Shown in pieces: positions 26,121-33,400 of a stretch of DNA of 64,000 nt (its first letter is position 1; each line of letters starts with the position of its first letter). The notes beneath the pieces are model-generated. The model saw only the letters and a program-made list of their open reading frames with translations. It did no database searches and was not told where the DNA came from. Source of the DNA: Pseudomonas sp. MWU13-2105 (GTDB lineage Bacteria; Pseudomonadota; Gammaproteobacteria; Pseudomonadales; Pseudomonadaceae); the NCBI RefSeq assembly GCF_023242315.1, contig NZ_JALLIY010000009.1:1-64000 (forward strand), read 5' to 3'. Both the position numbers and the translations under genes were made by a program.

Positions 26121-26155
26121 AAAAGGGCGGCACCTGGGAAGGTGTCGCCCTTTTT
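26121..26155. terminator. Bidirectional terminator between dusA and the convergent STAS gene
   Basis: Stem of AAAAGGGCGGCACC with GGTGTCGCCCTTTTT around the loop TGGGAA, with one G-T pair. A-run on one side and T-run on the other allow termination of both dusA and the leftward response-regulator operon. Confidence 0.8.
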
Positions 26156-26178
26156 TGTACGCGCTTGGCGTCAATCGG

Positions 26179-26661
26179 TCAGGAACGCTCCAGCGCATTC
26201 ACCAGGTCGTGAAAGGCTTCGCGGTTCGAGTCGTTCAGGCCCATCAGGATCTTGTGCGCTTCCAACACCTTGACCCGCACCACTTCTTCCGACTGGTCCT
26301 GCGACGGCAGGTCGGTCAGGCAATCCGTGCACGGAATCGGGTGGTTGACGATGTTGAAGACCTGGTCGAAACCCATGGACTGCAACAACCGGGTGATGTC
26401 GTCGTGGGTGGTGACCACGGTCGGCAACAAGCCCACCTTCTGCCGCGACAAGATCGACAGTTTGGCCAACAAGCCCAGCGTGGTGCTGTCGATGCTGCGG
26501 GTTTCCGTCAGGTCGATCACGATCGCCGAGAAGTTCAGCGCCGTGAAGATCCTTTCAATTGTTGCATCCAACGCTGAACAGAGGGTCAGGCGAACTTCAC
26601 CGACGAACTTCAGAACGAAGGTGCCATCCTGCTCGGCGAACTGGATTCTACCGGTACTCAT
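26179..26661 (-). CDS. rssC: Anti-sigma-factor antagonist (STAS domain), RssC-like
   Basis: A 160-residue protein. Residues about 1-105 form a STAS domain of the anti-sigma antagonist type, with the phosphorylatable serine region ETRSIDSTTLGLLAKLS (Ser in IDSTTLG). The C-terminal about 55 residues include a CTDCL pair and a helix with EEVVRVKVLEAHKIL. It is the partner of the PP2C-type response regulator encoded directly upstream: that stop codon shares one base with this ATG at 26661. The order STAS, REC-PP2C, PilZ, MlaA matches, as I recall it, the P. aeruginosa locus in which rssB/rssC act in general stress control. The name is tentative; HsbA is a related alternative. Confidence 0.75.
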   Translation of the reverse strand: MSTGRIQFAEQDGTFVLKFVGEVRLTLCSALDATIERIFTALNFSAIVIDLTETRSIDSTTLGLLAKLSILSRQKVGLLPTVVTTHDDITRLLQSMGFDQVFNIVNHPIPCTDCLTDLPSQDQSEEVVRVKVLEAHKILMGLNDSNREAFHDLVNALERS

Positions 26662-27842
26662 CAAATGTTCCTGCTCAACACTAACAGGGCGATATCATCC
26701 GGCATCTCCCCTAGCGTGGCCAATCCAAAGACCTGGCGCAAGCCATCCAGGCTGCCCCCGGCTGTTTTTACCAGTTCAGGTAAAGCAGCCTCTTTCTCTT
26801 TGAGTGTATCTTGCGTCAAAAGGTCCAGAATGCCATCTGACATCAGCGTCAAGCTGAACGCCGGCGGCAGCTCCAAAATGTGATCTTCATAGGTAGCTTC
26901 GTTGAACAAGCCCACCGGCAAACCACGCCCTTCCAGGTAACGCACGCTGTCCGGGGTGTAGAGCACCGGCAACGGCAAATGCCCGCCAATGCTGTAGGTC
27001 AACAACCCGGTTTCTTCATCGATCACGCCACCGACCATGGTCACGTGCTTACCCAGCTTGCAGTTGATCAGGCCACGGTTGATATGGCCCAGCACTTGCG
27101 ACGGGGTGAACTCCGGCAAGGTGCCGTTGCGCTTGGATTCGAACAGCAGGCGGGTGGTCATGAACTTCAGCAGCACGGTAACGAACGCCGACGACGCACC
27201 ATGACCGGAGACGTCCGCCAGGTAGAACGCCACGCGGCGCTCATCGACGCGGAAGTAGTCGACGAAATCGCCCGACAGGTACAACGACGGAATGATCTGG
27301 TGCGCGAACTGGAACTCGTCGATGCTCCACGGGCTAATCGGCAGCATGTTCATCTGCACCTGGCGACCGGCGTTCTGGTCTTCCTGGAGCAGGTGCAGGC
27401 TGGCTTCGAGCTCGCGGTTGGCGGTTTCCAGCTTCTCGCGGTAGCGCTGGTTCTCCAGCAGCAGCCGCGCACGATCCAGCGCCCGGCGCACGGAGTGCTC
27501 CAGGACGGCCAGGTCCTCAAGGGGCTTGATGAGGTAGTCGGCGGCACCCAGGCGCAACGCTTCGACAGCGTCGTTCATGACGCCCGCGCCGGACACCACG
27601 ATCACCGGCGTCTGCGGCGAAAGCTCGGTCACCTGACGAATCAGCTCAAGACCGCCCATCTGGGGCATGCGCAAGTCGCAGATGACCAGGTCGGGCTTGG
27701 ACCGCTCGAATACCTCAAGACCCTGCAAGCCATTGCCGGCCTGCAGGACGCTGAATCCGCTGTCTTCCAAGTAGGCCGCAAGGCTTGCACGCACTACTTC
27801 GTCGTCATCAATTATCAGCAGCGTGGCACTGGTTTTTTGCAT
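26661..27842 (-). CDS. rssB: Response regulator with PP2C-type phosphatase output, RssB-like
   Basis: A 393-residue protein. Residues 5-125 are a receiver domain with acidic pocket IDDDE, phosphoacceptor Asp 56 (LVICDLRMP), the conserved Thr/Ser region VVSGAG and Lys in DYLIKPLEDL. A coiled coil follows (about 130-170, rich in Arg, Leu and Glu), then a PP2C/SpoIIE phosphatase domain (about 185-390) with metal-binding acids in LSGDFVDYFRVD, LADVSGHGASSAFV and LMSDGILD. It should dephosphorylate the STAS partner and so switch a sigma-factor pathway, in P. aeruginosa linked to RpoS. Naming rests on gene order and domain layout; HsbR has the same layout. Confidence 0.8.
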   Translation of the reverse strand: MQKTSATLLIIDDDEVVRASLAAYLEDSGFSVLQAGNGLQGLEVFERSKPDLVICDLRMPQMGGLELIRQVTELSPQTPVIVVSGAGVMNDAVEALRLGAADYLIKPLEDLAVLEHSVRRALDRARLLLENQRYREKLETANRELEASLHLLQEDQNAGRQVQMNMLPISPWSIDEFQFAHQIIPSLYLSGDFVDYFRVDERRVAFYLADVSGHGASSAFVTVLLKFMTTRLLFESKRNGTLPEFTPSQVLGHINRGLINCKLGKHVTMVGGVIDEETGLLTYSIGGHLPLPVLYTPDSVRYLEGRGLPVGLFNEATYEDHILELPPAFSLTLMSDGILDLLTQDTLKEKEAALPELVKTAGGSLDGLRQVFGLATLGEMPDDIALLVLSRNI

Positions 27843-28118
27843 GTGGGCAAACGGCGCCAGAATTAGGTTGGCGTAGACAGCAAGGCAACGTGCCCGACTC
27901 GTACTACTGGATTCGCTTTCTAGCCTCTCTGTCTCGATTGTGTCGAACGTTCACGTCCGGTGCATCGGTATCAGAGGTGCCCTTCTAAGGCGCAGACGGT
28001 ACTCCCATCCGCCGGGCGTTTCAAGCTCATGCCGATGGTCGCTTGACGTCTTTACACCTCAAATCACCGGGAGTTATAAGAACAGTGCAAACCACAACGG
28101 AATTGAAGGACTGCCCCC

Positions 28119-28415
28119 ATGAGCCGAACCGATCAGGACTACAGTGAAAAGCGTGATTACATCCGGATGCGCGTCGAGGCCGACGTCACGCTGATCCACG
28201 CCGGACTGGAGATTTCCGCCACCTGCCTGGACCTGTCGAGCAGCGGCATGCAAATCGCCGCGCCAAGGGCCTTCAAGGCCGGTGACCAGTTGCTGGTACG
28301 CATCGAGTCCGACCACCCGTCCCTCAAGGGCCTGGAGGCCGAGACCGAGGTGGTCTGGGTCCACGACGAGGGCGGCGGCCAGCGGCTGGGGTTGCAGATC
28401 CTCAAGATGAACTGA
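28119..28415 (+). CDS. Single-domain PilZ protein, c-di-GMP receptor candidate
   Basis: A 98-residue PilZ domain. Both c-di-GMP motifs are intact: RxxxR as RDYIR at about residues 8-12 and DxSxxG as DLSSSG at about 43-48. It is therefore likely to bind the messenger. There is no output domain, so it should act by protein contact. GAAGGA lies 9 bp before the ATG. It is divergent from the response regulator and is followed by a terminator shared with mlaA. It could respond to the diguanylate cyclase at 18.3 kb or to others. Confidence 0.88.
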   Translation: MSRTDQDYSEKRDYIRMRVEADVTLIHAGLEISATCLDLSSSGMQIAAPRAFKAGDQLLVRIESDHPSLKGLEAETEVVWVHDEGGGQRLGLQILKMN

Positions 28416-28430
28416 AGCCTGCCGGACAGA

Positions 28431-28460
28431 AAAAAGGCGACCCCTCGAGGTCGCCTTTTT
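28431..28460. terminator. Bidirectional terminator between PilZ gene and mlaA
   Basis: Perfect 12-bp stem AAAAAGGCGACC / GGTCGCCTTTTT around a 6-nt loop. A- and T-runs on the two sides suit both convergent genes. Confidence 0.85.
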
Positions 28461-28477
28461 CATTGTTCCGGTGACGA

Positions 28478-29164
28478 TCAGAAGTCGTCTACAACCTTGC
28501 CGTCCTTGACCTTGAACTCGCGGTTCTGCAGGTAGGCGTTGCGGATGAAGATGTACTTGTCGCCGGTGATCAGTTTCTCGCTCGACAGCAGGCTGGTGCG
28601 GGTGTCGATCACCTCCGCGCCGAGCGCCATGTTGCGCGCCGGAATGTCGTTCATGTAGCGCCATGGCTGGGTATAGGTGTCGACGTACTTCGACGGCGCG
28701 TCACGCAAGGTGCTCGGGCCGAAGAACGGAATGACCACGTACGGGCCGCTGCCCACGCCCCAGTGTCCGAGGGTCTGGCCGAAATCTTCGTCGTTACGCT
28801 GCAGCCCCATTTTGGTGCCGACATCGAAGAAACCGGCGACCCCGAAGATGGTGTTGAAGAAGATCCGCGAGGTATCGACACCCGCTGCGTGTGGCTTGAG
28901 CTGCAACAAGTCGTTGGCCAGGTTCTGCACATCGCCGATGTTGCGGTACATGTTGTGGATGCCATCGACCAGGAACTGCGGCGTCACCGCCTGGTAGCCC
29001 TGGGCCAAAGGTTTCAACGCATAGGTGTCCAGCACATCGTTGAACTTGAAGATGGGGCGGTTGACGCTCTCCCACGGATCTTCGTCTGCCGCCTGTGCGG
29101 CAAATGGCACCAGCGCAACACTGGCACACAGGGACAGCTGAGCTAGACGATTGATCCAGCGCAT
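28478..29164 (-). CDS. mlaA: MlaA/VacJ phospholipid-transport outer-membrane protein
   Basis: A 228-residue member of the MlaA (VacJ) family, which removes phospholipids from the outer leaflet of the outer membrane and passes them to the Mla pathway. Family parts are DPWESVNRPIFKFNDVLD near the mature N-terminus, the Asn-Asp-rich NMYRNIGDVQNLANDLLQ, FFDVGTKMG, FGQTLGHWGVG and GPYVVIPFFGPSTLRDA. The signal peptide ends AQA-ADED and has no lipobox; its only cysteine is in the hydrophobic core. The family's name as a lipoprotein may therefore not apply here. The ATG at 29164 has AAGGAG upstream; the frame is open to 29209. Confidence 0.93.
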   Translation of the reverse strand: MRWINRLAQLSLCASVALVPFAAQAADEDPWESVNRPIFKFNDVLDTYALKPLAQGYQAVTPQFLVDGIHNMYRNIGDVQNLANDLLQLKPHAAGVDTSRIFFNTIFGVAGFFDVGTKMGLQRNDEDFGQTLGHWGVGSGPYVVIPFFGPSTLRDAPSKYVDTYTQPWRYMNDIPARNMALGAEVIDTRTSLLSSEKLITGDKYIFIRNAYLQNREFKVKDGKVVDDF

Positions 29165-29360
29165 AAAAAGAACTCCTTGGATAAAACGGGGCTGGGCAAC
29201 CGCGCCCACGAAAAGCGGCCAGTATAAAGCGGATAACTTCGATTAGGCAGTATGGTCGGGACAAGTCCTACAAAGAAATGCAGACCGGGCAAGCGAGGCG
29301 AACGTCATCCAACTGTCATGGCCGTGACTTAACCTGCGGAGTCATTTCAGGGACGTTGCC

Positions 29361-29972
29361 ATGCCATTACCCGCTGCCGTACCGCTGCCCGCGCCCACCG
29401 CCCTGCTCTTCGGCCTGAGCGGTTGCCTGGTGGATTTCGGCGCCCGCGCCCGCTCGCACCTGGACCCGGGCGAGCATACCCACGCGACGCCGGGTGCGCT
29501 GGAGATACTGCAGGGCCTGCAACAGCGCGGCGTGCCTTGCGCCTGGCTGGATGAATTACCCCACGCGGTCAGTCAACCGCTCGCCGCGACCCTGCCCAAC
29601 TGGGTCAAGGCCGCCCTCCCCCCCGCCAACAGCGCCCAATGGCCGGCACCCAACGCCTGCTGGCATGCGTTGATGACCCTCGGCGTGCAGCAACTGGACG
29701 GCTGCGTGCTGGTCAGCGGCGAACCGCGCCTGCTGCAATCGGGCCTGAATGCCGGCTTGTGGACCATCGGCCTGGCCTCCTGCGGCCCCTTGTGCGGCCT
29801 GTCGCCGGTGGAGTGGCAGGCACTGCCGCAAAAAGACCGGGAAAGGAAACGCGGCAAGGCCACCGTGGAGCTGTTCGGCCTCGGCGTGCATTCGGTGATC
29901 GATCACCTCGGCGAACTGGCGACCTGCCTGGACGACATCGCCTTGCGCCGGCTCAAGGGCGAGAAGCCCTGA
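29361..29972 (+). CDS. HAD-superfamily-like protein lacking the catalytic nucleophile
   Basis: A 203-residue protein that resembles phosphonoacetaldehyde hydrolase (PhnX) and other HAD proteins. The first motif reads LLFGLSGCLVDFGARARSHL where a phosphonatase has a DWAGT core: Gly 18 takes the place of the nucleophilic Asp, and Cys 22 that of the Thr. The following features, such as LDPGEHTHATPGALEILQGL and the VLVSGEPRLLQSGLNAGLWTIGL motif IV-like region, still follow the family. Hydrolase activity is therefore doubtful; it may bind a ligand or act as a regulator. It starts at ATG 29361, divergent from mlaA across 196 bp. Confidence 0.6.
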   Translation: MPLPAAVPLPAPTALLFGLSGCLVDFGARARSHLDPGEHTHATPGALEILQGLQQRGVPCAWLDELPHAVSQPLAATLPNWVKAALPPANSAQWPAPNACWHALMTLGVQQLDGCVLVSGEPRLLQSGLNAGLWTIGLASCGPLCGLSPVEWQALPQKDRERKRGKATVELFGLGVHSVIDHLGELATCLDDIALRRLKGEKP

Positions 29973-30096
29973 CGCGGCGATCTTGATCAAGGTCATGCAG
30001 GCCGCGCGGGAGTGGATTACTCTGACATCAGGTACAGACCTTTATCGCCACATGGCGGTCTATGTGCCAGTGATTATCCAAAGAGGAAGTACCACA

Positions 30097-30360
30097 ATGC
30101 CTGCCCGCGAACTGCAAGACCAACTCACTACCCTGCGCGAGCAACTGGAGCAGAGCCCGCCCCTGTCACCGGAAGAACGTGAACACCTGCAAGTGCTGAT
30201 GCAACAGATCGAAGCGCAGATCAAACTGGAAAGCTCGACCCAGGACTCCAGCCTGGCGGACGGCGTCAACCTCGCCGTGGAGCGTTTCGAACTCGAACAT
30301 CCCGCCATCGCCGTGACCTTGCGCAATATCGTCCAGACCCTGGGCAATATCGGTATCTGA
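30097..30360 (+). CDS. DUF4404 family small protein
   Basis: An 87-residue, acidic, helical protein with the sequence LQDQLTTLREQLEQSPPLSPEEREHL at its start (two helices) and a C-terminal helix ending FELEHPAIAVTLRNIVQTLGNIGI. It matches the small DUF4404 family of proteobacteria, with no known function. The ATG at 30097 has AGAGGAAG 8 bp upstream; the frame's open extension to 29983 is not translated. It is separated from the next gene by a GC-rich hairpin (30377-30409) without T-run. Confidence 0.75.
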   Translation: MPARELQDQLTTLREQLEQSPPLSPEEREHLQVLMQQIEAQIKLESSTQDSSLADGVNLAVERFELEHPAIAVTLRNIVQTLGNIGI

Positions 30361-30419
30361 AGCGCCCCACCACCGGGCCCGGTGCCCCCCCTTGACGGGA
30401 GCACCGGGCACAGGCTCGT

Positions 30420-33400
30420 TTACAGGTCGAAGCTCTCGCCCGCTGGCACTCGCGCCAACGCCTCCCGGGTCAACTGCTCCAAGCCATTTTTTCGTTCCCC
30501 GGCAATTGCTTCGAGCGTGCGCATGTACACGGCGTCGCTCATTTCCTGGTCGACGGGAATGTCTTCCCGGGCGATCCCCAGGGTGGCCGCGTTGCCCTGC
30601 ACCGTCGCCATCCATTCAGCCCGCTCCTGCGCCGCGGCCTGCGGCTGCCGCGCCAGGTCCTCCAGCGCCGCCCGCAGGTCTTCCAGTGCACTCAAGTGTT
30701 GCTGCGCAGCAGCGGCGTAGTTCACCACCTCGGGCCGTTCCTCCAGGTAGTCCATCCACAGGGGCTGCTCAAGCAACAGTGCGATCCGCTTTTCCAGTGT
30801 GTTTTCGGCTGCCAGCACCCGGGTACCGGCCTCCCCGGTCATGTCCCGCGAGACATTGCTGGCCCCACGATACAGCATCGACAATGGCTGCCAGGGCAAT
30901 CTCAGGCGCTTGGCGAGATCGACCCGATAGGCGAGGAAAATCTCCACCTCGTCGATGTCCGGCCAGCGTTCGTTAGCCGCCAGGGCCGCCAGGCGCCCCG
31001 CCTCCGCGATCTCGACCGCACCGGCCTGACGCGCCCTGGCAACGCTCATTGCCTCTGTCCTGGCCTGCTCTATGCGAGTCGAGCGGAGGATCTCCTGGTT
31101 GGCGGTCTCGACCTGTGCAATGTCGTTCAAGCGCCCCAGCCGCGCACGCCCCTCGGCCAATTGCAGATATGCCCTCTCCCGGGCCTGGCCGGTCAAGCCG
31201 CGCGCTTCGTAGAGCAGCACTTCGGCGCCCAGGCGACTGAAGACCTCGGTGAAACCGTCGGCACAGGTTTCCAGCTCGCTCGTCCAATCAAACAGGGCCT
31301 GGCGTAACTGGGTGTCGCGGGCTGCGGCTTCGATCATCCGCCAGACCCGCCGGGTCAACTGCGCACGGAATTCAAGGCGATAGTCAGCCGACTGACGCAA
31401 CGCCGCGATGGCGCTCAGGAAGGTTTCATGCCCGGGTTCATGGGCGACCAGGTCCCACAATGTCCGTCGGCGTTCCTGCTCCGCAACCGAGAAGCTGCTG
31501 TCCAACCAGTTCTCGACCACCGGAACCAGGTCCGGCACGCCCTCTACGAGCCCTGTTTCTCCCGGTAAGGTGAAGCGTATCGAGGGCCGATCACGAAACA
31601 GGGTGATGTTTTGTTGCGTCACTTCATCCAGCGGATTGCCATACAACAGGACCGTCCTCATCCGCTGACTGCTCAGGGCATAGAAGTCCCCCGGGAGGGA
31701 GGTCAGGCGGTTACCCTGGATATCCAGCAGCATCAGATCCAGCAACTCCAGCACCCCGACCGGCCAGGCAATGAGCTCACTGCGCTGCACCTGGAGTGCT
31801 CGCAGTCCGGGCATGCCCCGGGCATCGAACGTGCCCAGTGGGTTGCCATTCAGGTTCAAGCGCCTCAACAACCTCAGGCTGCGCAATTGCGCGCCCAGCA
31901 TCTGGGTCCAGGCGATTCGGTTGCCATTGAGCTGCAAGTTGCTCAACTCACTCATCTGGCCAAGACTCGCCGGCAGTTGCACCAGCCGTCCGCCGGTGAT
32001 CTGCAAACGGCGCAACTTGGGAAAGTGCTTGAGAAACTCATTGAGGTCATGGCGATCGCGCAGGCCCACCAGGGACAACTTCAACGAGACCACATGGTCG
32101 AAATCCTCTTCCAGTTCGGGCAACTTCAGCAGGTTGATCCCGGAGAGATCCAACTCATGCCCCAACACCCGCCCCCTGGAGTCGATCATTGCCTGCGACT
32201 CCCGGCGCCAGCACCGTTTTATGCGCTCCACCGCGGCTCTTTTAACGACGGTATTGATATGCCAGCCGCCGACCCCGCCACGATCACTTTCGTACTCGGG
32301 GTTCACCCGCCAATACTCCAGCAACAGTTTCAACTTCTGGTACTCGATGTGCCGCCGCTTCAGGGCCATCAGGAAGACCTTGTCATCCTGCCCCTCCACT
32401 GCCAGGAACCGCCGAACCTCCTCCAGGCCCTGGCCGGGATAGAGTTTGTCCACCAGGCGCAGCAGATGGCTGGGCAGCACCTGCTCGGCAGTCTGCTGGC
32501 CCCCGAGCGGGTACCCGAATCGCCCATCGCTCAAGCGCATCGGCGACCTGAACCCCGGCTTGATGGCTGGCAGGTGCAGCAGCGCGCGAATCCGCGTCCG
32601 GGACAACTTCAGGCGTTGCACCACGGCCCGTTCGAGCTGCCGCGCTGGCGTGGTTCGCGAGTACCCCAGGGAGTTGAGTGCCGTATCCGGCAGGACACGC
32701 AACAAAGTGGCATACAGACCCTGCGGCGGCGGTGCCGTCGGCCCGAGTTCTCCGTCCATGACGTAGCCGTTCGACTGGCGGACCAGCACCAGCCGCTTTT
32801 CAGCCGAGGCCGGCGCCCCCAGACGGTCAATCAAGCGCAGACCGCCTGGCGCCAGTTCGGATGGCTCGTACAGCTCAATGCACCAGGTTTGCGACCACCC
32901 CGGCAGGTTTTCCAGGGAGTGCAGAGACAGCCGGTCGGCATCCAGGCTGACCGACGATTCGAGGAACATCCCTTCATAAGCCCGCGCGATGCGCACCTGC
33001 TGCAGGTACCAGTGGCTTTCCTCGGCCAGCCGCAACGGCACCTTGCCCGCCTCGAGCAACTCGACTTCATAACCATTGGCCGCACTGGCCACTTCATCGG
33101 CAACCGCCGTCGGCAGGCCCGGGAACTGACGCCTCAGTAAAGCAACGAAAGGATTTGTCGAGCGGGTCCGAAACTCGTAATAGTTCTCGAACAATGCGCT
33201 GCGCTGATTCTGCGCCTCATCAGCCAGACGCCGGCTCAGGGCGGCCCGTTGTTGCTCGGCACTCAACGGCGGAGCGTCGACGCGCCGGCCCAGTATCGTA
33301 TCGATCTCCTGCGCAGCCAGCCCTTGCTGCACCTGCTCCAGCAGATGGCCGGCACGGATCTGTCGGGCGCTGATCGATAGCACCGGCAGATGGGTTTTAT

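Noticed and set aside
30377..30409. GC-rich hairpin between DUF4404 and the LRR/NEL gene considered as terminator
   Set aside because: The stem of nine pairs has a 15-nt loop and no T-run on either side.
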